The translations under genes and the position numbers were made by a program. This document shows, piece after piece, positions 1-9,546 of a stretch of DNA of 64,000 nt. The first letter of the stretch is position 1, and every line of letters starts with the position of its first letter. This DNA is from JACRLW01 sp046349595 (GTDB lineage Bacteria; Planctomycetota; UBA1135; UBA2386), in assembly GCA_046349595.1 (NCBI GenBank), contig JAXMCA010000002.1, positions 1,240,001 to 1,304,000 of the forward strand, in the 5' to 3' direction. The notes under the pieces are model-generated. The model worked only from the letters and a program-made list of their open reading frames with translations. It was not told the origin of the DNA and ran no database searches.

Positions 1-100
1 GACCGCTGGCACCGGATCGTGCAACTCCGAGTGCTCGATCGCAGCACACTCGAAGCCGAGTTGGTCCCGCCGCAACACCGAGTCCTCGCGCATCCGCCCC

Positions 101-1540
101 TTGAAACGCGCACTCCGAGTCGTCCTACGCATCCTCCTGTTCCTCGTCGCCTCGGTTTGCGCCTTGTGGCTGGGGGATCGGATCCTCGATCTGATCTACA
201 CGGTCTTCCGGGGCGAAGAGGTCACGGAGAAGAACCTCCACGTCCGCTACGAACTCTGGTACCAGGACGCGAAGCGCCAGCCGATGGACTTCAGGAGCGC
301 GTCGGCGAGCGGACAGATCGTGTCGATCGACTGGCGGGAGTTGATCCGTGCGCGGGACCTGCTCGACGACGGCAGCGCCGACTTCTCGGCCGACGGCTGG
401 ATCCGATTGCACGGGAAGTTCGCACGCGACCCCGTGATCGGTGAGCGCATCGAGGTCGGCGGCACCACCCGCAACGACGGGGTGTACCTGGTCACCCAGT
501 TCGACGGCCCCGGCGCGAGCGTCAAGGTGGAGAGGGCCCTTCGCGACGAGAATGTCCCCAAAGGCGTTCGCATCCGTGGCCTGCGCGAGCGACAGACCTG
601 GGCTCCCGAGCTCGACTGGTACATCTGCTACCGGGGACTGCAGGACACGCCACGCGCGCCGTACTACGACGACCAGGGTTGCGTCCACGTCAAGATGAAC
701 AAGCTCGGGATCCGTGATCGTGAGGAGGTCGCGGATCCCAAACCGTCCGGTCAGAAGCGCATCGTCTGTCTGGGCGACTCCTTCACCTTCGCATGGGGAG
801 TCAAGTTCGAGGACGGCTGGACACAACGCGTCGAACGAGAGCTCCGCAAGCGCGACGACGCGATCCGGACAGTGAACTGCGGCGCCTCCGGCTGCATGTA
901 CGCCGACGAGTACGCTGCCGCGCTGGAGCATCGTTTCCATCAGCTCGAGCCGGACGTGGTCGTCATGACCCTGTGCCTCAACGACCTGCTGCCGACGAGC
1001 AACGCCTTGGCGCACCAGGAGTCACCGCCTTGGCTCCTCCGCCATTCCCGCCTGCTTCGAGAGCTGTTCCAGGGCTACGCGCTCGAGGCGACCTTGCGCA
1101 TCCCGCCGGATCGGGACCTGGTTCAGGAACTGCTCGACCTCGACGAACGCCTGTATCCGACCTGGGCCAGTGCGCTGCCGCCGATCTCGGTCGGCCGGGC
1201 CGCGCTGTGGCCCGGCGGCGGCCCTCAGAGCGCGATGCTGCAGGCCCGGGACTACTGCCGGGAGCACCACATCACCTTCGGAGTGGTGATCTGGCCGTTC
1301 TTCCAGAGTCTGGGGAGTCACGACCACTACCCCTTCACCAAGATCCATCGGCTGGTTGGCGACTTCTGCGGCAGCAACGAGATCCCCTTCCTCGATCTGT
1401 TGCCGAGCTTCGAGAGGAAGGTCGAGCGCACTGCAGAGCTGTGGGTCGCGCCGTCCGACTACCACGGCAACGAACGCGCGCAGGAGATGGCGACACCGGC
1501 GCTCACCGACTTCCTCCGTCTGCTCCTCCAGCAGCGCTGA
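101..1540 (+). CDS. Membrane-anchored SGNH/GDSL-family hydrolase
   Basis: A 479-residue protein with an N-terminal membrane anchor (about residues 8-26, preceded by Lys/Arg) and an extracytoplasmic SGNH fold. Seen: block I GDSF at residues 225-228 (catalytic Ser227), an ND pair in LCLNDL (block III) and a C-terminal DYHGN that fits the catalytic Asp-His block V. This family hydrolyses or transfers acyl esters, often on polysaccharides; the substrate here is unknown. The TTG at 101 places the basic residues just before the anchor, but the frame is open to the window edge, so an earlier start is possible. A stop in another frame at 102-104 may end an unseen upstream gene. A hairpin with a T-run follows the stop. 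Confidence 0.8.
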   Translation: MKRALRVVLRILLFLVASVCALWLGDRILDLIYTVFRGEEVTEKNLHVRYELWYQDAKRQPMDFRSASASGQIVSIDWRELIRARDLLDDGSADFSADGWIRLHGKFARDPVIGERIEVGGTTRNDGVYLVTQFDGPGASVKVERALRDENVPKGVRIRGLRERQTWAPELDWYICYRGLQDTPRAPYYDDQGCVHVKMNKLGIRDREEVADPKPSGQKRIVCLGDSFTFAWGVKFEDGWTQRVERELRKRDDAIRTVNCGASGCMYADEYAAALEHRFHQLEPDVVVMTLCLNDLLPTSNALAHQESPPWLLRHSRLLRELFQGYALEATLRIPPDRDLVQELLDLDERLYPTWASALPPISVGRAALWPGGGPQSAMLQARDYCREHHITFGVVIWPFFQSLGSHDHYPFTKIHRLVGDFCGSNEIPFLDLLPSFERKVERTAELWVAPSDYHGNERAQEMATPALTDFLRLLLQQR

Positions 1541-1572
1541 TCGACGCAAGTCACGGTACCGCTTGGTTCCGC

Positions 1573-1600
1573 GAGCGCTGGGGGCCCGCGCTCCGATTTT
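1573..1600 (+). terminator. Candidate intrinsic terminator after the SGNH gene
   Basis: A six-base stem GAGCGC/GCGCTC (1573-1578 with 1588-1593) encloses a G/C-rich nine-base loop and is followed by CGATTTT ending at 1600. It sits 33 bases after the hydrolase stop and before the respiratory operon. The T-run is short, so the strength is uncertain. Confidence 0.45.
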
Positions 1601-1615
1601 CCGCCTGCTCTGAAA

Positions 1616-1644
1616 TTGACCGCGGGGCGGCGATCTTGTAGGCA
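1616..1644 (+). promoter_or_regulatory. Weak sigma-70-like promoter candidate upstream of actA
   Basis: TTGACC at 1616-1621 resembles a -35 box, and TAGGCA lies 17 bases later at 1639-1644. The -10 match is poor (2 of 6). It lies in the 293-base gap before the 12.6-kb respiratory operon, the only nearby place for its promoter. I see no other clear signal in this gap. Confidence 0.2.
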
Positions 1645-1833
1645 TTCGTCCCCTCTCGCGCTCGGGTCGGGCCACCCCTCTGTTCGCGTAGCACCCGCTC
1701 TCGCAACGATTTAGGGCTCGTTCCCGGCCGCTCGTCTCCCGACTTCGCCGGTCGTTCCCTGCGGATGGACCGGTTCGGAAGGGTGACCCGCGGTCGTCGG
1801 CGTGAGGGTTCCGCGCGCAGAGAGGTCTCCGTC

Positions 1834-2475
1834 TTGACCGTCAACTTCCCCAAGTGGACCAACAAGCTGCCCACCATCGTCGCCCTGGCGGTGGTCTTCG
1901 GCGGTTTGGTCGTCACCGGCATCGTGTGGTATTTCGGTTCGCCGAAGTTCACCGACGTCGGCTACTCGCCGACCCAGCCCATCGCCTACAGCCACAAGCT
2001 CCACGCGGGCGTGATGGCGATGGACTGTCGGTACTGCCACACCAGCGTCGAGCAGGGACCGCACGCCAACGTGCCGCCGACCGAGGTGTGCATGAACTGC
2101 CACAAGACGGTCCTCGCGGAGACCAGTGACCAGATCAAGAAACTGGTTGTCGCACACAACGCGGGTCAGCCGGTCGCTTGGCAGAAGGTCCACCTGCTCC
2201 CCGACTACGCCTTCTTCAACCACGCGGCGCACGTGCGCGTCGGCGTCGGTTGCGCGAGATGCCACGGCCGCGTCGACCAGCTCGAAGAGGTGCGTCAGGT
2301 CGAGCCGCTCAGCATGGGCTGGTGCCTCGCGTGCCACCGCGACCCGAAGACAGCGATCCGTCCCACCGACAAGGTCACGGACATGAACTACGCAGTCGAT
2401 CCCGCCGTCGCGGAGCGACTCATCGAAGAGAAGAAGATCAACCCGCCGACCCACTGCTCCGCGTGCCATCGATGA
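1834..2475 (+). CDS. actA: Alternative complex III pentahaem cytochrome c subunit ActA
   Basis: Membrane-anchored multihaem cytochrome c of alternative complex III, the quinol oxidase that replaces the bc1 complex. The 213-residue protein has one N-terminal membrane helix (about residues 12-33) and five CXXCH haem sites: CRYCH, CMNCH, CARCH, CLACH and CSACH. An upstream extension is open, but TTG at 1834 has AGAGG at 1821-1825 eight bases before it and puts the anchor at the normal place. It overlaps actB by four bases (ATGA), so the two are probably translationally coupled. First gene of the operon. Confidence 0.92.
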   Translation: MTVNFPKWTNKLPTIVALAVVFGGLVVTGIVWYFGSPKFTDVGYSPTQPIAYSHKLHAGVMAMDCRYCHTSVEQGPHANVPPTEVCMNCHKTVLAETSDQIKKLVVAHNAGQPVAWQKVHLLPDYAFFNHAAHVRVGVGCARCHGRVDQLEEVRQVEPLSMGWCLACHRDPKTAIRPTDKVTDMNYAVDPAVAERLIEEKKINPPTHCSACHR

Positions 2476-5400
2476 CCGACACGGAAGTCCGCACGGGTGC
2501 CGCGCACGGCGGCAACGAGAAGGTCTACTGGCGAAGCTACGACCAGCTCGCGAACACACCCGAGTTCCAGGAGATCATGCACCGCGAATTCCCCGAGGGG
2601 ATCGCGGACCACTCCGGCCTGACCGACGAATGGAGCCGCCGCCGTTTCCTCGGCGTCGTCGCTGCGTCGGTCGCGCTGGCCGGAATGACCAGCTGTCGCA
2701 AGCCGGCGCGTGAGATCCTCGAGTTCAACCATCGGCCCGAAGGCATGGTCCCGGGCATCCCGCGCTACTACGCCACCACCCTGTCGCGCGACGGTTTCGG
2801 CTACGGCGTGCTGGTGCGGAGCAACGACGGTCGCCCGACCAAGATCGAGGGCAATCCGAACCACCCGTCCACGCTCGGCGGCACGGACAGCTACCTGCAG
2901 GCCGAGATCCTCAACCTCTACGACCCCGCGCGCTCGAAGCACATCCGGCAGCGCGGTTTCGTCGCAGCTGCCGAAGGTGAGCACGCCGGTGGCGTACCGC
3001 ACGGTGAGCCGACGCACGAAGGCGTTGGCCACGCCGCCGTCGCCGCGGACCACCCGACCTTCGAGCAGTTCCGCGCATTTTGGTCGTCGCACGCCGCGGA
3101 GATCGGCGGCAAGCGCGGCGCAGGTTTCCGCGTGCTGATGGGACCGACGGCCTCGCCGACCATGCATCGCCTGGTCGAGACGATGCGCAAGGCGCTCCCG
3201 CAGATGCGCTTCCACATGTGGGGCGCGACGCGCAACGAGTCGGTGCTCGAGGCGGCGCGTCTTGCGACCGGCAAGTCGCTGGTCCCGCACTACGACTTCG
3301 CGCAAGCCGACGTCGTTGCCAGCTTCGATAGCGACTTCCTCGCCGCGGATGCGCCGAGCCTCGCCTGGACCAACTCCTGGGCCAGGAGCCGGAAGATCCG
3401 CGACCGCCAGGGCAAGGTCTCGCGACTCTGGGTGGCCGAGGCGACGCACACGTTGACCGGCAGCAACGCTGACCACCGGGTGCGGATGTCGAGCGCCGAG
3501 GTCACGGCGGCGCTGCTCGCGCTGGCGGGCAAGCTGAATCCGGGCAGCGGCGCGTTGCAGACCGCACTCGCCAAGTTCACGGGACCGGCTTTCGAGGGTG
3601 GTGCGAAGAACTGGATCAGCCAGCTCGCGGACGACCTCCGTGCGGCGAAGGGCCGCGCGATGGTGATCGTCGGTCCGCGTCAGCCGGCGCTGGTCCAAGC
3701 CGTCGCGCATGCCATCAACCAGGAGCTCGGCTCGATCGGTGCCGGCAAGCCGGTGTCGTTCTTGCCGGCTGCATTGGGGATGGAGCGCGGTGAAGCCTTC
3801 GGCGACATGCTCGAGCTGGCGGCAGCGATGAAGGCGGGGTCGGTGGACACGCTGGTGTGCATCGGAACCAACCCGGTCTACGACGCGCCCGCCGACTTCG
3901 GTTTCGCCGACGCGCTCGCGAAGGTGAAGCACACCGTCCACTGCGGAATGTGGGTCGACGAGACCGCGCAGAAGTGCGAGTGGCACATCCCGCTCGTGCA
4001 CGAGCTCGAGCAATGGGGCGATGCGATTGCCGCCGACGGCCGCGTCTCGATCGTGCAGCCCTTGATCGCGCCTCTCCACGCCGACTGCCGCTCACCGATC
4101 GAGCTGCTCACGGTCCTGATGGACGAGCCGCGCGACGGCTACGAGGTGGTGCGCGACACCTGGCGCGAGAAGGTCCCGGCCGCGGGTTTCGAGGCGTGGT
4201 GGAAGCGCACCGTGCACGACGGCGTCGCCGCACCCGATGGTGCCGCAGCCGTGGTCGACAACATCGACCTGATCAAGGTGCGCGACGGTCTGCAGGCCTT
4301 CGCGGTGCCCGCCGCTCCGACCAAGGACTCCATCGAGGTCTCGTTCCGTCCTTGCCCCAAGCTTTGGGACGGCCGCTACTCGAACAACGCGTGGCAGCAG
4401 GAGTTGCCGTCGCCGATCGAGCGCATGGTGTGGGACAACGCCGTGCTGACCAGCCGAGCGACGGCCGCCGCGCTCGGCGCCAAGAACGGTGATCTGGTGA
4501 AGATCACCCTGGACGGTCGCTCGGTCGAAGGGCCGATCTGGATCCAGCCAGGTCACGCCGACCACTGCGTGACCCTGAACTTCGGCTACGGACGTCGCAT
4601 GGACGCCGCTTGCGAGGTCGCCGCCGACAAGGGCTTCGACGTCTTCCCGTTGCGAGCGAGCACGGCGCTGTGGACGGCATCCGGCGCGCGCATCGAGCGC
4701 ACCGGGCGGTTCCACACCCTGGTGGTGACCCAGGAGCACGGCACCATGGAGCACCGCGCACTCGTGCGCGAGAACACGCTCCAGGCCTTCAAGTCGTCGG
4801 ATTGGAAGGCCGTCGACGAGTCGCCGCTCGGCCAGGCCGCCAAGCTCGAGCACGAGGAGGAATCGAGCCGCCTCGTCTCGTTGTGGCAGGAGCGCGACTA
4901 CAGCCAGGGCTATCGCTGGGGGATGGTCATCGACCTGAACTCGTGCACCGGCTGCGGCGCGTGCGTCACCGCCTGCGTGGCGGAGAACAACATCCCGATG
5001 GTCGGCAAGGAACAGGTCGCGACCAACCGCGAGATGTTCTGGAACCGCATCGACCGCTACTTCGAGGGCGTCGACACGAAGGTCGGCATGCTGACCATCC
5101 AGGAGCCCACCGACGACCCGAAGGTGGTGTTCCAGATGGTGCCCTGCATGCAGTGCGAGAACGCACCTTGCGAGAGCGTGTGCCCGGTGGCCGCCACCAC
5201 GCACACGCCCGAGGGCCTCAACGACATGGTCTACAACCGCTGCATCGGCACCCGCTACTGCAGCAACAACTGCCCCTACAAGGTGCGGCGCTTCAACTGG
5301 TTCAACTTCAACAAGCACAACGCGCCCGAACGCAAGCTGCAGTTCAACCCGGACGTGACCGTCCGCGCGCGCGGCGTGATGGAGAAGTGCACCTACTGCG

Positions 5401-5657
5401 TGCAGCGCATCAACGCCGGCAAGTTCGCAGCCAAGGCCGAGGGCCGGAAGCTCGCGGACGGCAAGGACATCCGCACCGCGTGCCAGCAGGTGTGCCCCGC
5501 CGAAGCGATCGTCTTCGGTGACCTCAACGACAAGGAGAGCATGGTCAGCAAGCAGGCCGAGAGCCCGCTGAACTACGCGATGCTCTCGGAGCTCAACGTG
5601 AAGCCGCGGACCACCTATCTGGCCAAGATCCGCAACCCGAAGACGGAGATGAGCTGA
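2472..5657 (+). CDS. actB: Alternative complex III molybdopterin-like/iron-sulfur subunit ActB
   Basis: A 1061-residue fusion of a molybdopterin-oxidoreductase-like domain (ActB1, residues ~100-790) and a ferredoxin-like domain (ActB2, from ~810). A Tat motif SRRRFLG is at residues 55-61, followed by a hydrophobic stretch, placing the subunit on the periplasmic side. Four Fe-S cluster motifs are visible, beginning at Cys825 with CTGCGAC, then CMQCENAPCESVCP, CIGTRYCSNNCP and CTYC with a later CQQVCP. In known complexes ActB1 lacks the cofactor and ActB2 carries three 4Fe-4S and one 3Fe-4S. Start ATG overlaps the actA stop; three bases separate it from actC. Confidence 0.95.
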   Translation: MTDTEVRTGAAHGGNEKVYWRSYDQLANTPEFQEIMHREFPEGIADHSGLTDEWSRRRFLGVVAASVALAGMTSCRKPAREILEFNHRPEGMVPGIPRYYATTLSRDGFGYGVLVRSNDGRPTKIEGNPNHPSTLGGTDSYLQAEILNLYDPARSKHIRQRGFVAAAEGEHAGGVPHGEPTHEGVGHAAVAADHPTFEQFRAFWSSHAAEIGGKRGAGFRVLMGPTASPTMHRLVETMRKALPQMRFHMWGATRNESVLEAARLATGKSLVPHYDFAQADVVASFDSDFLAADAPSLAWTNSWARSRKIRDRQGKVSRLWVAEATHTLTGSNADHRVRMSSAEVTAALLALAGKLNPGSGALQTALAKFTGPAFEGGAKNWISQLADDLRAAKGRAMVIVGPRQPALVQAVAHAINQELGSIGAGKPVSFLPAALGMERGEAFGDMLELAAAMKAGSVDTLVCIGTNPVYDAPADFGFADALAKVKHTVHCGMWVDETAQKCEWHIPLVHELEQWGDAIAADGRVSIVQPLIAPLHADCRSPIELLTVLMDEPRDGYEVVRDTWREKVPAAGFEAWWKRTVHDGVAAPDGAAAVVDNIDLIKVRDGLQAFAVPAAPTKDSIEVSFRPCPKLWDGRYSNNAWQQELPSPIERMVWDNAVLTSRATAAALGAKNGDLVKITLDGRSVEGPIWIQPGHADHCVTLNFGYGRRMDAACEVAADKGFDVFPLRASTALWTASGARIERTGRFHTLVVTQEHGTMEHRALVRENTLQAFKSSDWKAVDESPLGQAAKLEHEEESSRLVSLWQERDYSQGYRWGMVIDLNSCTGCGACVTACVAENNIPMVGKEQVATNREMFWNRIDRYFEGVDTKVGMLTIQEPTDDPKVVFQMVPCMQCENAPCESVCPVAATTHTPEGLNDMVYNRCIGTRYCSNNCPYKVRRFNWFNFNKHNAPERKLQFNPDVTVRARGVMEKCTYCVQRINAGKFAAKAEGRKLADGKDIRTACQQVCPAEAIVFGDLNDKESMVSKQAESPLNYAMLSELNVKPRTTYLAKIRNPKTEMS

Positions 5658-5660
5658 GCC

Positions 5661-7094
5661 GTGACGACGATCACCGTCATCGACGAACACGAGAACCCGC
5701 TGGTCCGCGCGCCCCTCGTCGAGGGTGGTAGGACCTTCTCCGACGTCACGGATCTGGTCGCTCGACCGGCCGAGAGCAAGACCACGCGAGCGTGGTATCT
5801 CGGCTTCGGTGTCAGCGTCGCGATCCTGATGAACCTGGTCGCCATGATCGGCTACCTGGTGTTCACCGGCGTCGGCGTGTGGGGCAACAACATCCCCGTC
5901 GGCTGGGGCTGGCCGATCGTGAACTTCGTGTTCTGGATCGGCATCGGTCACGCGGGAACCCTCATCTCCGCGATCCTCTGCCTGTTCCGGCAGAAGTGGC
6001 GCACATCGATCAACCGCGCATCGGAAGCCATGACCATCTTCGCGGTCATGGCGGCGGGCATCTTCCCCGCCATCCACGTCGGCCGCATCTGGGTCATCTA
6101 CTGGGTCTTCCCGGTCCCGAACCAGATGTCGATGTGGCCCAACTTCAAGAGCCCGCTGCTCTGGGACGTGTTCGCGGTGAGCACCTACTTCACGGTGTCA
6201 CTGCTGTTCTGGTTCGTCGGTCTGGTGCCCGACCTCGCCACCTTCCGCGACCGTGCCTTCAAGAACGGACGGAAGATCGCGGCCCGCGTCTACGGCTTCT
6301 TCGCACTCGGCTGGCACGGCAGCAACCGCCACTGGATCCACTACGAGAAGGCCTACCTGATCCTGGCCGGCTTGAGCACGCCGCTCGTGCTCTCCGTGCA
6401 CTCGATCGTGTCCTTCGACTTCGCCGTCTCGCTGCTCCCTGGCTGGCACACGACGATCTTCCCGCCGTACTTCGTCGCGGGCGCGATCTTCTCCGGCTTC
6501 GGAATGGTGCTGACGTTGATGATCCCGGCGCGTTCGTGGCTGGGGTTGCACAACCTGATCACCCTCAACCACCTCGACAACATCGCGAAGATCCTCCTGC
6601 TGACCGGCACCATGGTCGGCTACGCGTACTCGATGGAGTTCTTCATCGCGTGGTACGGCCAGAACACCTACGAGGGCTTCACCTTCATGAACCGCGCGTT
6701 CGGACCGTACGCGTGGGCCTACTGGATCATGGTGTCCTGCAACGTGATCAGCCCCCAGTTGTTCTGGGTGCGCAAGTTCCGTCGCAGTCCCGCTGTGCTC
6801 TTCGTCGTGTCGATCTTCGTGAACATCGGCATGTGGTTCGAGCGCTTCGTGATCGCGTGCACGTCGCTGCACCGTGACTTCCTGCCGTCGAGCTGGGGCT
6901 ACTTCTCGCCGACGATCATCGACATCCTGACCTACCTCGGCAGCTTCGGCCTCTTCTTCACGATGTTCCTGCTGTTCGCACGGTTCCTGCCGGTGATCGC
7001 GATCAGCGAAGTGAAGAACGTGATGCCGCAGGCCAACCCGCACCACGGCCACGATCACGGCGCCCACGCCGCACAGACCGGGGGAGCGCACTGA
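5661..7094 (+). CDS. actC: Alternative complex III NrfD-like membrane subunit ActC
   Basis: A 477-residue polytopic protein of the NrfD/PsrC family, expected to have about ten membrane helices and to bind quinol. Hydrophobic blocks run from residue ~48 to ~455. The C-terminal tail is His-rich (ANPHHGHDHGAHAAQ). Start GTG at 5661 follows the actB stop by three bases and has GGAGATGAG inside the end of actB as a ribosome site. The stop overlaps the actD start by one base (TGATG). With ActF it forms the core membrane pair of the complex. Confidence 0.93.
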   Translation: MTTITVIDEHENPLVRAPLVEGGRTFSDVTDLVARPAESKTTRAWYLGFGVSVAILMNLVAMIGYLVFTGVGVWGNNIPVGWGWPIVNFVFWIGIGHAGTLISAILCLFRQKWRTSINRASEAMTIFAVMAAGIFPAIHVGRIWVIYWVFPVPNQMSMWPNFKSPLLWDVFAVSTYFTVSLLFWFVGLVPDLATFRDRAFKNGRKIAARVYGFFALGWHGSNRHWIHYEKAYLILAGLSTPLVLSVHSIVSFDFAVSLLPGWHTTIFPPYFVAGAIFSGFGMVLTLMIPARSWLGLHNLITLNHLDNIAKILLLTGTMVGYAYSMEFFIAWYGQNTYEGFTFMNRAFGPYAWAYWIMVSCNVISPQLFWVRKFRRSPAVLFVVSIFVNIGMWFERFVIACTSLHRDFLPSSWGYFSPTIIDILTYLGSFGLFFTMFLLFARFLPVIAISEVKNVMPQANPHHGHDHGAHAAQTGGAH

Positions 7095-7639
7095 TGAGCG
7101 ACACGGGCAAGACCTACTGGGGCGCCGTCGCCGAGTTCGACTCGGCGGCGGCAATCTACAACGCGGCCAAGAAGGTCGTCGCGGCGGGATACGCGCGCGT
7201 CGACACCCACACGCCGTTCCCGATCCACGGCATGGACGCCGTGCTCAAGCAGCCGCCGAGCCCACTCGGCTGGTTCGTGGTGTGTGCCGGCACCACGGGC
7301 ATCCTGCTCGCGCAGTTGATGATGTACTGGATGAACGCGGTCGATTACCCGACCTGGGTGAGCGGGAAGCTGCCCTACGCGTGGCCGTCGACGATTCCGA
7401 TCACCTTCGAACTGATGGTGCTGCTGTCGGCGCTCACCGCGGTGTTCGGCATGTTCGCGCTGAACCGTCTGCCGCGGCACAACCACCCGATCTTCAACCA
7501 CAAGACGATCCATCGCGTCAGCGACGATCGCTTCTTCCTGTCGATCGAGTCGAACGATCCGAAGTTCGACCGGACCAAGACCGTGCAGTTCCTTTCCGAG
7601 GTCGGCGGATCCAACGTCGAGCTGCTCTCCGAGGAGTGA
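7094..7639 (+). CDS. actD: Alternative complex III subunit ActD (DUF3341)
   Basis: A 181-residue inner-membrane subunit with two central membrane helices (about residues 58-80 and 100-122) and soluble ends. The N-terminal part, reading LTYWGAVAEFDSAAAI-like sequence, is the DUF3341 pattern that binds near the ActC/ActF membrane core. ATG at 7094 shares one base with the actC stop, and GGGGAG just upstream serves as ribosome site. No redox cofactor motif is present, as expected. Confidence 0.9.
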   Translation: MSDTGKTYWGAVAEFDSAAAIYNAAKKVVAAGYARVDTHTPFPIHGMDAVLKQPPSPLGWFVVCAGTTGILLAQLMMYWMNAVDYPTWVSGKLPYAWPSTIPITFELMVLLSALTAVFGMFALNRLPRHNHPIFNHKTIHRVSDDRFFLSIESNDPKFDRTKTVQFLSEVGGSNVELLSEE

Positions 7640-7655
7640 GGAGCCAACGATTCCG

Positions 7656-8252
7656 ATGATTCAGACCAAGAAGATCACCGCGATCGTGGCGCTCGTGCTC
7701 GGCGCACTCGCCCTCGGTGCATGCCGTGGCGCGATCAAGAAGTCGCCGCCGATCCACCCGGTCCTCGACATGGACTTCCAGGACAAGGTGAAGGCGCAGA
7801 TGTCCTCGGACTTCGCGGGTTTCGCGGACCACCGCGGCATGCGCACTCCGCCTGCGGGAACCGTCTGGCAGGGCCAGCTCGCGTGGGACGCCGAGGGTGT
7901 CTTCAAGAACGAGGGCGGCGAATACGTCGACAACCCGCTCCCCGCGGACGAAGCCGTCGTCCGTCGCGGACGGGAGCGCTTCGACATCTACTGCGCCGTC
8001 TGCCATGACCGCACTGCGTCGGGCAACGGACTGGTGCTGCAGCGGGCGAAGGTCGTTGCTCCGGCCGCGTTCAACTTCGCGTTGCCCCACCTTGCCAAGG
8101 AGCCGCGTCTCGTCGGCTCCAAGGACGGCTACTTCTTCCAGGTGATGACGCTCGGTCAGGGCACCATGCCCTCGTACGCGAGCCAGCTCACGCCGCACGA
8201 TCGCTGGGCGATCGTCCACTACCTGCGGGTGCTGCAGTCGCGCGCCCAGTGA
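7656..8252 (+). CDS. actE: Alternative complex III monohaem cytochrome c lipoprotein ActE
   Basis: A 198-residue periplasmic cytochrome c held by a lipid anchor: the signal ends in LALGAC, a good lipobox. One haem site, CAVCHD, lies near residue 112 with a Met-containing segment (GQGTMPSYAS) that would supply the sixth ligand. ActE carries electrons from ActA toward the oxidase in known complexes. The gene has a clear site GAGGAGTGAGGAG upstream. A 16-base tandem duplication spans its stop codon. Confidence 0.92.
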   Translation: MIQTKKITAIVALVLGALALGACRGAIKKSPPIHPVLDMDFQDKVKAQMSSDFAGFADHRGMRTPPAGTVWQGQLAWDAEGVFKNEGGEYVDNPLPADEAVVRRGRERFDIYCAVCHDRTASGNGLVLQRAKVVAPAAFNFALPHLAKEPRLVGSKDGYFFQVMTLGQGTMPSYASQLTPHDRWAIVHYLRVLQSRAQ

Positions 8253-8277
8253 TCCGAACCGCCAGTGATCCGAACCG
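8246..8277. repeat. Perfect 16-bp tandem duplication across the actE stop codon
   Basis: CCAGTGATCCGAACCG occurs at 8246-8261 and again directly at 8262-8277 with no mismatch. The first copy contains the actE stop codon and a possible GTG start for actF. The duplication pushes the next good ATG (8297) away from the stop and probably arose by slippage. Confidence 0.9.
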
Positions 8278-8296
8278 GCTGCAGAGAACGATCCGA

Positions 8297-9535
8297 ATGA
8301 CCGCCACCACCATCGCCCCGACGATCGAACAGGTCGCACCCGGCCTCACCACTCGCGTGAAGCAGGGCGATCTGGATGCGACGCAGAAGGGGGTCCTGGC
8401 CCTGGGAGTGCTCGCGCTGGTCGCGAGCGCCGTGGGCGCATTCACCGGCGATCACGAGGGGCAGAAGCACGTCTTCCACGCCTACCTCGTGGCCTACATG
8501 TTCACGCTGAGCATCGCGCTCGGCTCGCTGTTCTTCGTGATGGTGCAGCACATCACCCGCGCCGGTTGGAGCGTGGTGGTGCGCCGGATCGCCGAGAACG
8601 CGATGGGCGTGTTGTTCCCGTGGATGGCGCTGCTGTTCCTGCCGATCGCGATCTTCGCGAACCACTTCTACCCGTGGATGCACCACGAAGAAGGGGTGGT
8701 GGACACCGTCCTGCAGGGCAAGTCGGGCTATCTCAACCCGACCTTCTTCTACACCCGCGCGGTGATCTACTTCGTGGTGTGGGGTCTCCTGGCGCGCTTC
8801 TTCCGGAGCAAGAGTCTGCAGCAGGACCAGAACGGCGACGCGATGCTGACCCTGAAGATGGCGCGCGTCGCGGCCCCCGGCCTGCTCGTGTTCGCGCTGT
8901 CGATCACCTTCGCCTCGATCGACTGGATGATGTCGCTCGCGCCGCACTGGTTCTCGACCATGTTCGGCGTGATCTACTTCGCGGGCTCGGCGATGGTGAC
9001 CCTCGCCGTTCTCGGTCTCGCCTGTGTGTGGCTGCGCGGCAAGGGCTACCTCGGCACCGTGATCAGCACGGAGCACTACCACGACATCGGCAAGCTCATG
9101 TTCGCCTTCATGGTGTTCTGGGCCTACACGAGCTTCTCGCAGTACATGCTGATCTGGTACGCGAACCTGCCGGAAGAGACCGAGTGGTACCTGCACCGCA
9201 CTCACGGCGGTTGGCACTGGGTGTTCGTCGCGCTCGCGGTCGGTCACTTCCTCGTGCCGTTCGCCTTCCTGATGTCGCGCCACATCAAGCGCAACACGGC
9301 GACCCTGACGTTCGGCGCGCTGTTCCTCGTCGCGATGCACTGGCTCGACATGCAGTTCCAGATCATGCCGAACATCTACCACGAGGGTCCGCAGTTCTCG
9401 TGGACCGACGTGGCCACCTTCCTGGGTGTCGTCGGCGTGTTCGCCGGAATGCTGCTGCGCAACGTCGCCAGCTCTCCGCTCATTCCCGAGCGTGATCCCC
9501 GACTCGCCGAGTCGCTGCATTTCCACAACATCTGA
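8297..9535 (+). CDS. actF: Alternative complex III membrane subunit ActF
   Basis: A 412-residue polytopic NrfD-like paralogue of ActC with about ten membrane helices; it forms the second half of the membrane core and lies on the proposed proton path. I chose ATG 8297. A GTG at 8249 overlapping the actE stop would add 16 residues encoded by the duplicated 16-bp unit, which looks like a recent insertion rather than conserved coding sequence. The C-terminus includes a membrane helix and a short tail. Eleven bases separate it from the next small gene. Confidence 0.88.
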   Translation: MTATTIAPTIEQVAPGLTTRVKQGDLDATQKGVLALGVLALVASAVGAFTGDHEGQKHVFHAYLVAYMFTLSIALGSLFFVMVQHITRAGWSVVVRRIAENAMGVLFPWMALLFLPIAIFANHFYPWMHHEEGVVDTVLQGKSGYLNPTFFYTRAVIYFVVWGLLARFFRSKSLQQDQNGDAMLTLKMARVAAPGLLVFALSITFASIDWMMSLAPHWFSTMFGVIYFAGSAMVTLAVLGLACVWLRGKGYLGTVISTEHYHDIGKLMFAFMVFWAYTSFSQYMLIWYANLPEETEWYLHRTHGGWHWVFVALAVGHFLVPFAFLMSRHIKRNTATLTFGALFLVAMHWLDMQFQIMPNIYHEGPQFSWTDVATFLGVVGVFAGMLLRNVASSPLIPERDPRLAESLHFHNI

Positions 9536-9546
9536 GGACCGAAGCC

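Noticed and set aside
1..100. Upstream gene fragment at the window start
   Set aside because: Frames are open but too short to recognise; it may be a longer start of the SGNH gene.
4092..6077. 661-codon minus-strand frame opposite actB/actC
   Set aside because: Antisense shadow in GC-rich DNA; the plus strand encodes clear ACIII subunits.
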